Notes under the pieces: model-generated | Told to the model about the DNA's origin: nothing | The model's input: only the letters and a program-made list of their open reading frames with translations | Database searches by the model: none | Part shown: in pieces, positions 1 through 12,363 of the stretch | Layout: the number at the start of each line of letters is the position of its first letter | Numbering within the stretch: the stretch's first letter is position 1 | Made by a program: the position numbers and the translations under genes | Origin: Episyrphus balteatus | Lineage: Eukaryota > Arthropoda > Insecta > Diptera > Syrphidae | Reading direction: 5' to 3' | Assembly (NCBI RefSeq): GCF_945859705.1 | Contig: NC_079136.1 | Coordinates: forward strand, 125,957,027 to 126,021,026 | Length of the DNA: 64,000 nt

Positions 1-989
1 ATGAACTTTTGCCTTCTTGACAGGAAACTTTACACGAGAGAACTTAGAAAGTTTTGGTAGCTCAAGTATACACTCTAAAAATCTTAACTTTCTGTTAGTT
101 TAGACAATATCGGTCAATACTAACTAACTAAGAAAAATGACGGAAGCGATACATAACGAAAGAATAAAAAAAAACCGAAATCTGATCTGATTAGTGATGA
201 AAAGAAATTGCAAAGTCTATAAAGATATAGAAGATGTTGGTTTCCTTTGCGGGCTTCGTTAAAACTTCGGTTAGTGAGTTAGAAACTTTGAAAATACTTC
301 TTATACAGCTTCCTAGCTGCTTTAATGTAAATTCGGTAGAAGCTTATACTTTTTTTATATTCTATTTGTCATTACTTCGGTAAAGCTATTTAAGACTCCA
401 TAATGACATTTTTATAAAGATTTTGACTTGTAAAACACTCCGCTTTTCCTGAAAAAAAAAAACTGTAGATAATTTTGTCTGAACCATTAAGAAAAAAGAA
501 AGTAATTGTCTTTTGTACCATTTGCGGAGTTTGTTGCACACTTTTTTTCTCCCACTTTTTATAGTGTTTGGTTTTTGTTTACGGATAAGTAGTTATCAAT
601 TTAATTTATGTTGACATAATAAACATTAAACAAATATAATCCCCCCTTTCTCCACCTTTCATCGAAAATTTCACAAGAACTTGTTGATTGAGATTTTAAT
701 CGTTAAGATGAATTTATTTGCAAAATGCTTCAATGGCAAATAGCAGCACCACAAAAGGCAGTAGATTTCATCATCAACAGCATCATCCTCATATAGTTTC
801 ATATCGCTTATAAGGAAATGCTCAGACTTTTGTTAGAAAATATAAAGCCATTTCAGTATATCTCTCTTAGTGTGCTTAACAGTGGGGCTGTATACATATT
901 ATTGAAGGCAAAAATAACGAGCAAAAAAATAAATAAATAGAAATTTGTTGGATTGCTCCATCAACGAGGTCATCTGGTAAGTTACTAGT
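1..989. other. AT-rich non-coding DNA, nothing recognised
   Basis: The stretch is AT-rich with short poly(A) and poly(T) runs. No open frame with coding character, no RNA gene and no clear inverted repeat is visible. Confidence 0.6.
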
Positions 990-2285
990 GTAAATATCAT
1001 GGACAGTTCGTTGTTTCAGAAAATATCACAAGTTGTTCCGTTAAATATCAGGGATTGCTCGGTAAAACCATGGATTGTGTTACGTGTATGAACATAAATG
1101 TGCATACCATGTCAAGAATTACTAGTTGCCTTGTTATATATCACAGATTACTGTGAATAACCCTTATATCACAGATTATGAACTGACTCTGTAAGTACAA
1201 TCGTTGCCCCAAAAATCGCGGAACTTTCTACTAAGAAAATATCAGGTTACTCCATTTAGTGTCACAATTTTTCAGTGAGAATATCACGTTTTTTTTTTTC
1301 AGAAAGTATTCATGAAATACTCCGCTAAATCTTGTATATTATTTCAGTTAATATCACAGATTATTCTGGTTAATATCACAAATTTTTCTGCTAAGTACAA
1401 ATCGTTCCGTTAAATATCACAAATCATTCGGTAAAAATCACTTTAAATAATACGGATAGGCGTGTTAACTTTTACAGTTTCACCTACAAGAACGACTTAT
1501 CATCAAAAACCGCCCCCAAAATGTATCACAGACTATTAAAGACTGCAAAATTGGCCTATGCAAGGACTATCCTTAGCAATTATCAAGGAGTTCTCTGCTA
1601 AGATTCACTAATTACTAATGCGAGCACCAAACATTTCCCAATTATCACTATCCCTTGTATCACTAATGTTCTCCAATATATATCATGAACCGGTTTCGTA
1701 ACATAACCAAAAAATTATCACACTCTTCTTCAGTATGTATCACAAAATTCTCTACTTAAAATTTCAGATTACTCTGTTAAGTATAAAAATGTTTATACTG
1801 AATATATCACACTTTTTTCGGAACTTTTCATAGAACATTTTTCTCTGGTAAATGTTGAATATTTCTCTACCGAGTATCACAGATTGCTTTGTTGATAGTA
1901 TCACACAATGAACAACTGAATTTTTCAAGGAAGTAGAACGATTTTCTTCTGTAATTATCACGGAAGGTTCCGTAAAGGATCACGTATTGCTCCGGTAAGT
2001 TCCACAAATTTACTCTGGGGTATTGCTCGGAACGGAATCCGTATAAAATAATCACGAACTAACCTTAGGTCACAGATTAAGTATCACAGGTTTTTCTGTT
2101 AAGTATCACGGAAATAACTGCTAAGTATCACAGTTCACAGGTTGCTCCGGTTGACTGGATTTCGCCTAAAAGAGTAACGAATTTCCCTGGTAAATATCAC
2201 AGATTTCTTTAATAATTATCACAGATTCGTCTCTAAGGTGGTATCACAAGTTGTTCTTTAAAGTATCATGAATTACTTTGTTTGA
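990..2285 (+). repeat. Degenerate minisatellite built on TATCACAGATT
   Basis: About 30 imperfect copies of a unit resembling TAAATATCACAGATTGCTCC follow one another for 1.3 kb, all on the same strand. Spacing is irregular, roughly 25-45 bp. The best preserved copies are near 1145, 1355, 1880, 2070-2120 and 2200-2260. Copies share the TATCAC core and a following TTGYTCYG block, but most have point changes and small indels, so the array is old. Two short frames on the minus strand inside it are by-products of the repeat. No terminal inverted repeats were seen at the edges. Confidence 0.8.
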
Positions 2286-3961
2286 AGTCTATTTGAAAAA
2301 ACATTATATTTTTCAAAAATAAGGGAACTTAAGCTAAGTTTTCCAATTCGGGTTAGTTTGAGTGCATTCAAAAGTGACATATTTCTTATTCAATTCAAAT
2401 CAATTCAATTTAGTTCTTATTCATCCCCACTGTTTTTTGTGTTATTGTTACCCTATATCTATGCACTTAATCCATTTCCATGCGATGTGCCTTTGGAAAA
2501 AGTTGTTGGCTGTGAAAGATTGCATGTCACCATCACCGCCTCTTTGTATGTCTCTCTAGTCTCTATATATATTTTTCCTATCTCTATCCTTGTCTCTATA
2601 TTCTTCACAAAAATATAAAGGTGGTTGGTGTATATTCTTCTTGACGTTCCATCCTAATTGAATCAATAAGGCTTGGCAGCAAAGCTAAAGCAGCAACTAT
2701 CGTTAACACTGCTCTCAAGTGGGATCCTTGAGATTGTTCGATCTTTAAGTGTGCACATCAGACACTTGTTCTTCTTCTTCTACTGATGGCAAAGTCTCTC
2801 TATACATATCCCCTATATCCTTTATCCTCCCAAAAAGAAAATCGATTTATATTTCAAATATGCAAATATGCACATCTCTGGGTATAGTCATTGTCGTCTT
2901 CATCGTTGGCGTCGTTGTCGGTGTCTATATAAAGAATCATTTTCTGGCTTGAATTCTCATGCATATAGGCTTAAAAACCTTTTGGTCTTTTTCTACCTTT
3001 TTTTTTCCAACTCGATAAAGCAAAAAAATGAACCTCTCTTTTTCTTCTTGGAATTGAATATGTTTTCAATTTTTTTGTCAATCAATCAGAATGGCAAATC
3101 GACAAAACAAACAAAGATCCAACAACACACAATTCTAGATGAAGAGAGAGATAGAGAGAGACCAATTGAGAGTGCAATTGAAAAAGCACTGCATTCACTA
3201 TGGGATTGCATAGCATAGTCGAGAGTCGTCGAATGTAGGTTCATACATGTATGGACTACGATACAATATGGCAGATGTGTCAATTAATTGCCAATCAAAA
3301 CGAGTGCTTCAATGTATCATGATACCAATGTCACCTATTGTGCCAACAATAAGAGAGAGAGAGAGGTATAAGGGGTGTGGAATAGCCTGGCCTTTCCAAT
3401 GCCTAGTGACTCTGTGCCTGGTGCACCAGAAGGAATTTATAAAACTTCAAAATGCATGATGGGCAATTCCGGTCTGGCCGGAGTTAAGCCTTTCGGGAAC
3501 TATAACCTATACATATTAATCTGCACACATACATACGAATATATACCTACATTTTTTTCAATATTTCAATTTGTGTGAATGTTTTTCAATCAATTGTGTT
3601 CAGATTTCAAATTGGGAAAAATAGTTGTGGGAAGTTTTTTTTTTTTGTTCCTTTTTATTTTATTTTTTTATTGAATATAATAAAAATGAAATAAAAAAGC
3701 TTTCACGAAGTATTTTTTTTTTTTTTTTGTGATAGATTAATTTTTTTTTTTTTTTTCAACTTTTGTACAATCACAGTGATTTTGTTGGGAATATGAAGTG
3801 TGATTGATGTGTATGCCTCGGCATGAGCTAAGCCACTTAGAGGTTTATCAACTTCATTTCAATGAGTTTTGAACAGAATGTTCAAATATGTATATAATAA
3901 AGGATTCCCCCATGATTAAGTTTTTATTTATTTTATATCTCGCTTAAAATAATACGTTTGG
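2286..3961. other. Non-coding DNA with simple repeats
   Basis: This holds short (GA)n tracts near 3141-3161 and 3350-3362 and long poly(T) runs at about 3630-3760. A patch at about 3370-3500 is richer in G and C, but it shows no splice signals or family resemblance I can support. No gene is recognised. Confidence 0.5.
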
Positions 3962-4960
3962 AAGCTAATAACTTAGCAACCAGACCTCCAAGAAACTTTT
4001 GGTTTTCAGCTTTGAATAGAGATTAAAGATACCTTTCCTTGGATATCTCACTCGATCAATGGATTTGAATGACTTTTTTGAAAATGCATTTTTTTAGGCA
4101 TGATTTTTTCGAAAATCCGAAAAAAATAAATTTGTATTTTTTTTTTTTTGCATTAATTGATAGGCCAGTTCACTGTGAACTCGTATCTGTAAATCAAAAC
4201 TTGTTGCGAGATTTTGATCCGAAAGTATCTGCTTTCCAATGTAAGGAAAAAAATATTTCGATTGCAAATAATTCAGCAACTAGACCTCCAAGAAACTTTT
4301 GGTTTTCAACTATGAATAGAGTTTAAAAAGACCTTTCTTTTGATATCTCACATGATGGATTCGGATCAATTTATTTAGAATGCTTTTTTTAGGCAAGGGG
4401 TTAACCTTGATTTTTTTCACGAAAATCTTTAAAATAAATAGATTTGTAAATTTTTTACATAAATGGATATGTCTTTTCATTGTGAACATCTGTAAACCAA
4501 AACTTGTTTCGAGACTTTGATCCGAAAGTATTTGGTTTCGAATGTAAGAAAAAAAATATTTGGATTGCAAAAAATTCAGCAATCAGACCTCCAAGAAACT
4601 TTTAGTTTTCAGCTATGACTAAAGAGACTTGTATTTTGATGTCTCACTCGAGGCATTTGGAGGAATTTTTTGAAAATGCATTATTTTTATACAAATGTTT
4701 AACCTTGATTTTTTCTCGATAATATAAAAAAAAAATCGTATATGTAAACCAAAACTTGTTTCGAGACTTTGGTCCGCAGATATCTGCCTTCGAATGTAAG
4801 AAAAAAAATATGCTTGGAGGCAAATAACTCAGCAACCAGACCGCAAAGAATCTTCTGGTGTCTCATTCGAAGGATTTGGAGGAATTTTTTTTACATGCCT
4901 TTTTATCACGTTAGGGGTTAACCTTTAATTTTTTTCGAAAATCCGAAAAAAATACAGGGT
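3962..4960 (+). repeat. ~300 bp tandem repeat array (family D)
   Basis: Three and a half head-to-tail units share the anchor CAGCAACCAGACCTCCAAGA. The anchor cytosine block (CAGACC or TAGACC) falls at 3981, 4281, 4584 and 4837, giving periods of 300, 303 and 253 bp; the last unit is shortened. Each unit also carries a TCTCACTCGATGGATT block, a GTTAACCTTGATTTTTT block and GTAAACCAAAACTTGTTTCG. The same repeat recurs at about 9360-9500, at 37000-37280 in reverse and at 59600-61940, so the family is dispersed as well as tandem. Apparent frames inside it are repeat artefacts. Confidence 0.85.
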
Positions 4961-5429
4961 GTATTTTAGGGTATATTCTGAGAAAAAAATGTTCTACAGT
5001 AACTCTCTATCTGCAAAGTTGATACCATTTAGCGATGATTTAAAAAAAACGCTTACTTTGGTATGCCTTTACTCATGTCAATGTTAATAACTCCGTTAAT
5101 ATTTATGATAGAAACTTCATTAATGTCTTCATTTTTAAAAGAAATGCTATTCTTTGTAACTGCATTTAAAAAATTAAATAAACCTTTTTAATTGCTCAGA
5201 TATTAATTTTTAAAGGGAATTATTTTTTTCTTACCCATGATAATTTTTTAACTTTGGGGCCGATTTTCTTCGATAAATGTATAATAAAGATTGTGTTTTA
5301 TAATTTCTTCTTATGAAGAAAACAATAATGAACAAAAAAGTTATTCACAAGTTTGCCAGAAAACTCATAGATTTTATGATATTTAGGAAAACCTGCACCA
5401 GGTAAAATCTCTTAAAAATGTGTTTCTTT
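4961..5429. other. Non-coding spacer, nothing recognised
   Basis: AT-rich spacer between the 300 bp array and the Helitron-like element. No coding or RNA feature is supported. Confidence 0.5.
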
Positions 5430-5551
5430 TTAGTTGCGATACTACATGAATATGAATATCAAGTTATGCATTCGTACAAAAAAAAAAAGTTGAGATAACA
5501 TTTTTCCATGAAATTACGATGGTTTTCCAAAAAAGTGGGTCCCGGAAGTCC

Positions 5552-5552
<1 letters not shown>

Positions 5553-5589
<37 letters not shown>

Positions 5590-5920
5590 ATGTCTGTCTG
5601 TCAGTCAGTCTGTCAGCCTGTCAGTCTGTCAGTCTGTCAGTCTGTCAGTCTGTCAGTCTGTCAGTCTGTCAGTCTGTCAGTCTGTCAGTCTGTCAGTCTG
5701 TCAGTCTGTCAGTCTGTCAGTCTGTCAGTCTGTCAGTCTGTCAGTCTGTCAGTCTGTCAGTCTGTCAGTCTGTCAGTCTGTCAGTCTGTCAGTCTGTCAG
5801 TCTGTCAGTCTGTCAGTCTGTCAGTCTGTCAGTCTGTCAGTCTGTCAGTCTGTCAGTCTGTCAGTCTGTCAGTCTGTCAGTCTGTCAGTCTGTCAGTCTG
5901 TCAGTCTGTCTGTCTGTCTG
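5553..5920 (+). repeat. Expanded (TCAGTCTG)n / (TCTG)n microsatellite
   Basis: About 370 bp of nearly uninterrupted tetranucleotide repeat, mostly as an 8-bp higher-order unit TCAGTCTG, with plain TCTG at both edges. It sits inside the Helitron-like element. The sister copy at 34.9-35.8 kb has only about four TCTG units at the same place. The overlapping open frames rich in Ser, Val, Cys and Gln are artefacts of a repeat that is stop-free in every frame. Confidence 0.97.
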
Positions 5921-6554
5921 TATAAGGAGCTACAGCCTAAACGGATAGACCGATTAATGTCAAACTTGGTATGTAGCGTTATTTGGCGACTCTCCAGAGG
6001 GGTTTTTGGAATTAATTTTGTTGGACCAAAAATAACGGTACTTGTCATATACCGATTTTAGTAAAATTGAAATATCTCAAAAACGGCTCTATTTGTTTAA
6101 AAAATTCAAATGCTAGTTTTAAGCTAAGGTCTATCTTTCAATGAAATTTTTTTTTTTTGAAAATCATTATTAACGGTACCTGCCATAGAACCGTTTTTTT
6201 TCAAATCCGATTATTTCCGAAATTGCTTATTCGATTTCAACGAAACTTTTTTTGAATAAGCATTTATATAATTTAAATATAAACCAAAAATAAAATTTCC
6301 AAAAAATAATTTTTGGATTTTTAAAAAAATTTTGAAATTTTTTTTTTTTTGAAAAATCAAATTTTCGAAAATGGGACATTGAATTTTTTTGAAATTTTGT
6401 TTTTAGATGTTGATTAGTGATTTCTACAAAATGGCATACCAATTTTATTTTAAAACTTTTTTTTCCAAAAAATTATTTATAAAAAATTAGTTTTTTAAAA
6501 AAGTTTTTTTTTTAGCTATATAGTTGGTACCTACATTTTCCAAATTTCTATATA

Positions 6555-7630
6555 CAGGGTGTCCCAAAAGTAATGGATCAAACGAAGTATGCTGATAGGG
6601 GATCTTAAGGGCTCTCAGAATTTGGTAACTTGTTCATCCCAAATCCTTACGGTTTTCGATTTAATGCAATTCTTGTGAAATTTTGAAAAATCCCTACTTT
6701 GCAACAGTATTTTGCTTCCTGCTGCCATTATTGATTTTTGTTTTTTACAATTCTTTTACTAAAACATTGACAAATAATTAGGAACAATTAATTAATCAAA
6801 ATATTTTTTATTCCATACACCATTCAGCTGCAAATTAACCAACAGTTTCAAGTTTTATAAAAAATCAATTTTTAACTTTTATTTGAGAGCAACACCGCAA
6901 ACAAAATTTATACGGTTTGAGAATGGTTTATTATTTCAAAAACTTGCCCAGTTATTGTAGTTTTCAAAAATGTATAAAAGTTTCCAAAGTTGCAGTTAGA
7001 TCGCAAAATATTACAATTTGAATTCAACAAAACAGGGTTTTTCAAAACAAAAATACAAACAAAAATAGAGGCTTTTGTTCAAAGAAAAATAAACAAATAA
7101 CAGCTCGAGAAAATGTGTTTATTTTTGGTTGTTTTTTGTTCTGAAAAACCCTGTTTTGTTGAATTCAAATTGTAATATTATGCGATCTAAGTGCAACTTT
7201 GGAAACTTTTATACATTTTTGAAAACTACAATAACTGGGCAACTTTTTGAAATAATAAACCATTCTCACACCGTAGAAATTTTGTTTGCGGTGTTGCTCT
7301 CAAATAAAAGTTAAAAATTGATTTTTTATAAAACTTGAAACTGTTAGTTAATTTGCAGCTGAATGGTGTATGGAATAAAAAATATTTTGATTAATTAATT
7401 GTTCCTAATTATTTGTCAATGTTTTATAAAAGAATTGTAAAAAACAAAAATCAATAATGGCAGCAGGAAGCAAAATACTGTTGCAAAGTAGGGATTTTTC
7501 AAAATTTCACAAGAATTGCATTAAATCGAAAAACGTAAGGATTTGGGATGAACAAGTTACCAAATTCTGAGAGCCCTTAAGATCCCCTATCAGCATACTT
7601 CGTTTGATCCATTACTTTTGGGACACCCTG
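6555..7630. mobile_element. Giant foldback transposon, 1.08 kb, CAGGGTGTCCC termini
   Basis: The element starts CAGGGTGTCCCAAAAGTAAT and ends with its exact reverse complement. It is a near-perfect inverted repeat over nearly its whole length: two arms of about 515 bp surround a centre near 7070-7110. It is flanked by TATA on both sides (6551-6554 and 7631-7634), consistent with a TA or TATA target duplication. It is inserted in the Helitron-like element: the undisturbed sequence there is visible in the copy near 34950. No transposase is encoded, so it is non-autonomous. The high arm identity suggests recent insertion or recent arm conversion. Confidence 0.9.
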
Positions 7631-7634
7631 TATA

Positions 7635-9147
7635 GTAGAGTAACTAAAGCAAATTATTAGGGAACCCGGTCGAACAGCTCTGATTTTGACGATTTTTTTT
7701 TTTTCAAACGTAGGTAATTGAAAATACTTTAAAGTCTATAGATTAAAAATTGCCGGTGTTGCCGTATTGTTTTTTAAAATTAAAATTAATTTTTTTTTTA
7801 ACAAAACCATTTTTTTTTCTTAAATTTCATAAAACAAATGATATCAAAAGATTCTCTAGGTAATTTAAGGAAAATATATAGAAGGCAGTAAGGGACAATC
7901 TTCCATCGTTTAAGCGATAAATGCAATTTTCTAACATTCTGACCTCAAACACAAAAAAAATATTTTGAACACAACGGCAACACCTACAATATTTTAAAAT
8001 GAATTTTTAAAAAGCCAGAAGCTCATTCTTTTCTCTTAAATTTAAATCCACTAAATTTAATCAAGACTTTTTGAAAAAATGGTCCTCAAACTCAGAATTA
8101 AAAAAAAAATGTTATTAGAAAAATTTAAAATTACTTTTTTCCAAACTTTTTCTAATAAAATATGAATTTATTTAAAAAAAATTTTTGGCCATAAATATTA
8201 TCAGTTGAATTTCGAAGCAAAAAAGGTAAAATATATCATACTTTTGAAAAAAATATGAAAAATTACTTCAATTTCAATACTTTTTTTTTATTAAAACTGA
8301 ATTTTTGCATTGAAATAATTAATTTTCTCAAAGACTGTGGTAAATAGGAACTTTAAATTTTTGCTATTTAACTTGCAACAGTAAGGGTTATTAAATGATT
8401 AAAAAATAATTTTATGTTTAGATGTTGAACTTTAAAAAAAAAATAAGTTACATTTTTTTTCAAAACTTTTATTAAAAAAGTTCTTCGAAAATGAAATACT
8501 TTTTAGTTTTTTTCATAAACCGTAATAGATATTGGAATTTCCTTTTATAATTTGAAATCATAATAAATGCGGCCAAAAAAAATAAAAAAATAAATGCATT
8601 TTATATTACGACCAAATTTAAAAAACGACGTGTTAAAATTTTTTCAATAATTTTTTTTTTCAAAAATCTGAGTTCAATTACCATTCTTTCAAAAGCCGTT
8701 CATTCAATTAACTTAATTTTAATTTTACATATATGACTAAGCTTCTAGCTTTTAAAAAATGTATATTTGAATATTGTAGGTGTTGCCGTTGTGTTCAAAT
8801 ATTTTTTTTTGTGTTTGAAGTCAATTAATAAGAAAATTGCATCTATCGCTTGAACTATGGAAGATTGTCCCTCACTCCCATATATTTTTTTTCCTTGAAT
8901 TTCCTAGACAATATTTTGGCATCAATTAATTTATGAAATTTAAGAAAAATTTTGGAAAAAAAAATTTTTTTGTTCACAAAAATCTTCAATAAAATTTAAA
9001 AAATCAAAACGGCAACACCGGCAATTTTTAATCTATAGACTTTAAAGTATTTTTAATTACCGACGTTTGAAAAAAAAGATCATCAAAATCTAAGCTGTTC
9101 GGCCGGGTTCCCTAATATTGCCAATTTTTGAGCTTTAGTTACTCCAC
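7635..9147. mobile_element. Second giant foldback element, 1.5 kb, abutting the first
   Basis: Left end GTAGAGTAACTAAAGC and right end reverse complement GTGGAGTAACTAAAGC. Arms of about 700 bp can be paired through blocks such as TTAGGGAACCCGG, GAACAGC, AAAGTCTATAGATTAAAAA, GCCGGTGTTGCCG and AAGGGACAATCTTCCAT; the centre is near 8390. TA flanks both ends (7633-7634 and 9148-9149). Arms are visibly more diverged than those of the neighbouring foldback, suggesting greater age. No coding capacity. Confidence 0.85.
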
Positions 9148-9222
9148 TAATAAAAAGTCTTAAAAATTTAAGCAACTTTAACTCCAAGCAAGTTCGTGCG
9201 ACCCAGTCGTGCATTTTATTTT

Positions 9223-11908
9223 TTTTTTTTTCTTTAGTCAAAAATGGGTAAGAATTAAAAAATTATTTATTTGTGTATAGTTTTAGTTTGTTTCTGTTTA
9301 AGACCTAGTTACAACAATTATCTAAAAAAAGCTCCCTGATTTTGTGTGCTTGATAGATCCCGATAGAACCCCTTTTGAGACAAGGGGTTTATCTTGATTT
9401 TTTTTCGAAAATCCAAAATCCGACTGTGATTCAAAGATATGTATATGTATATTCAAATAATTCAGCAAACCTGACCTCCAAGAAACTTTTCTGATTTGAT
9501 CTGGATTTGATATAAATCTTATAGTAACCCAAACAAATATTAGGATAGTCATGAAAATTTAGATAATATCTGAAAATGTTACGAAAAACTTTGGGATTAC
9601 TTATTTATAGGTACTTTTTGTTTTTTTTTTTTCTAAAGATTTACCCGGGCTTATATTTTTAAAATACAACTAATTTCAAAACTTTCAATTTTTTAATCAA
9701 AGTTAAAACCTATTGTATAAAATTTCTTTATTCAATTCCTCCAAACCAACCTCCATTGGACTAAGTAAAAAACTACTACCTTCAACAATTTGTTTGAAAT
9801 TTACTTACATTTCTTTATAAATACTCGTAACATAGAAAAACCTCTTAATTCGTAACATAAAATAAGATTACTTTCACATTGCAACTTAATTGAAGGCAAC
9901 AACCACACAGATTTTACTGGGTTGCATTTTAATTCCAAACTATATACCCAAATTGATCCCCCAAGAGTATAGCATAGTGATTCTCCTTGGGTTCTTATAG
10001 ACGACTACAATGTTACATTGTGTAGATACTTCAATATAGTTGTGAAAAAAAAAAAACCAAAAAACCTACTACCAAACCAAAACTATATCGTATCTCTCTA
10101 AGTAAGCTCTAATCCTATATTGCAATGTGTTTCTCCTCCTTTTGCTTATGGGATAATATGAATAGCGAACATTCCAAAGCCATTACACCGCTATCGATTG
10201 CCGGAAAGCATACACCTCTAGACTCTCACCTGCATGCGCTAGCCTGCTGGCTGATGGCTGGCTGCTGCTGTTGGTATTACGTACACGCCCTGGTTACAGT
10301 TATAAGAAATATATAACACTACTTTCGTATATAAGCCCACCACCAACAGATGTATAGTTGGTATGTACCTGTGCTGGGTGCTGCCAAAAATAAACATTTT
10401 ACCTGTGTTTCTTGAATTTTTATTTTTACTTTTTTTTTTTTTTGTATAAAAATATTTTTTTTTTTTTATCAACTTTATCTTAGAACCATGTGGGTGTAGA
10501 GTATGATAATAATACGACAGCAAAGGTAGAGAGGTTGAAAACTCTCATTTGTTGTCAACATCGTCATCGTCATAGTCGTTTCGTTGTCTTTGTCGTTTTG
10601 GGTTTCTGAATTTGAGAATTGTTGTTTGTTGCTTCATTTCTTTTTATAAGGAATTCTTATTCAGGTGAAATTTAGTATGCTGTTTTTAATGACTCTCTCC
10701 ACCGTCGTCGTTAGTCGTCCGGTGGGATCAGGATACACAAACCCAACCACAACCAACAACAAAAATATGGTAGAAGAAGAAACTGCTCCTTAATTATATA
10801 ATCCATTATGTATCAAGTTAATGATTTTTTGAGCAAATACCTGCGAGATGCCAGTAAAACACCACACCACACCGAAAGGAATTCGAAATCAATTTCGTCG
10901 TCAGCTGAATAAAATCGGGAAAATTAATGATATATTAGGGTTGCCAATAAGATTTTTTGTTTTTATGAATTTATCAATCTAAGTGAAGCAAGTGAAATAG
11001 ATCCAAAAATTAAATTGGTTTCAAAGAAGAAAATTACTTATCAACAAAAGAAAATGTTACTCATACGCCACAGTGACTGTTTAAGATTAATCTTTGAAAA
11101 TTGATACAAAATTTTCTGTCGCTTAAATAAAATAAAAATGTTACAAAACCATTATTAAATTGAAAAAAAAAAAAAACTATACCGCTTGAAAGATCAAGAA
11201 AGAATCAAAGAATTATTTGACTATTTAAGTTGGATTGAAAATTTACAATTACAAACCAAAACAAAAATTAAGTGAATTTTTTTAAGTCCCGATTGTATCC
11301 AATGCGAAGGGGATTGAATAGCAGAGACAAAAAATGTATATTTTACAAATTTTGAATGCGTAGTTATGATTTTATGGGTTTTGATATTTTGTAAACTTTG
11401 AACCCAAAAACAAAATTGAATATTTTTTAAGGTGAAAAATTGTTTGCTATTATGTTAGATGAAGAATTAAGATCCCTGGTTTATATGGCGGTAGGTTAAG
11501 GATCGGTCCAAAAAAGACCGTCCAGAGTGAATCGTATAAAAAATTGTGTTTATTAGATTCAATACGAATTCAATGAGTTTCATAAAACGGAGTCTATAAC
11601 AAGTATAAGAAACATGTAAATTAAAGCTTATTCTGTTTTTCTTCATTTTTACTACACCAGGCGCAAAATTGTGACACATATAAAATGTACACTTGGAGAC
11701 AAAAATGTGAATTTTTAACTAGAACAGTGCACAACTGGGCTAAAACTGTTAACTAAATTTTAGCATCGGGAGACTTTTGAATTTAAGCTTAAATCAAGCT
11801 GGAATTGCAATTCTGTAATTTGACGAACAGCTAGAACAAAATAAGTAAATCAAAAGTAAAACTTCTTTAACACCTTATAAGAACATTATAAAGGTTGACC
11901 TTGAAATT
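9223..11908. other. Non-coding DNA with a fragment of the 300 bp repeat
   Basis: A degraded family D fragment lies at about 9360-9500 (AATTCAGCAAACCTGACC followed by TCCAAGAAACTTTT). The remainder is AT-rich with CGTCGTCGT-type simple sequence near 10560 and 10700, and a somewhat GC-richer patch at 10190-10300. No gene is supported. Confidence 0.5.
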
Positions 11909-12363
11909 GGGCACGTTTAGGAAATATTAGGGACTAGATATTTAGGCAACGTCATTTTCTGAACGGAAATTTGAGTAAATTGACTAAATTAGTTTAGATG
12001 TGATCCTATTGTCAAATTTTGAAATTTATTTAAGAATTTTACCGGTCGCATGGGTAAGACACCAAATTTCACTTAACTGTAATGAATAAATAAAATTAAT
12101 TATAACCGATAATGCACTTTTTAGTTGTTTTTCTCACAAATAAATTTAATTTTGCTAAATTTATTCTTTAATTAAAAACAATCTGCTCTGTCATGTTGAC
12201 AAAAAAAACTTTCCTAAATTTTTAGGGAAAATTTTCTTGCCTAACTTTCCAGTCAGCTTTCCAATAAAATTACCTAAATTGGAAGTATTTTTTTTGACAG
12301 CTGACCAATCAGAGACCGAGAAATTACCAAAATGTTTAGTCCCTAACGTTTCTGAACCTGCCC
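11909..12363 (+). mobile_element. MITE with GGGC termini (PIF/Harbinger-like)
   Basis: Left end GGGCACGTTTAGGAAATATT and the reverse complement of the right end GGGCAGGTTCAGAAACGTTA form diverged terminal inverted repeats that continue into TTAGGGACTA. ATT borders both ends, a possible 3-bp duplication. A second, partial copy in opposite orientation lies at 41571-41730 and matches the right half closely. GGGC/GGGCC termini with 3-bp duplications are typical of PIF/Harbinger MITEs; the class is inferred. A short frame inside (from 12237) is not a gene. Confidence 0.65.

Larger units (their letters stand above)
5430..9222 (+). mobile_element. Helitron-like (DINE-1/mini-me type) element, split by two insertions
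   Basis: The left part (5430-6554) and a short right remnant (9148-9222) together match the intact minus-strand copy at 34901-35766. Shared landmarks in order are TTATGCATTCGTAC, GGGTCCCGGAAGTCCGTCTG, a (GTCY)n microsatellite, GCTACAGCCTAAACGGAT, AAACTTGGTATGTAGCG and the 3' end GTGCGACCCAGTCGTGCATT. That 3' end forms an imperfect hairpin. A central GTCY microsatellite and a terminal hairpin without classical terminal inverted repeats are features described for dipteran mini-me/DINE-1 (non-autonomous Helitron-like) elements. The class is inferred; family membership with the 34.9 kb copy is directly visible. No protein is encoded. Confidence 0.65.

Noticed and set aside
990..2285. CRISPR-like appearance of regularly repeated TATCACAGATT
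   Set aside because: Units are degenerate, spacing is irregular, and the host is a eukaryote.
5508..6061. Long overlapping Ser/Val/Cys/Gln frames, up to 180 codons
   Set aside because: They are translations of a tetranucleotide microsatellite that lacks stops in all three frames.
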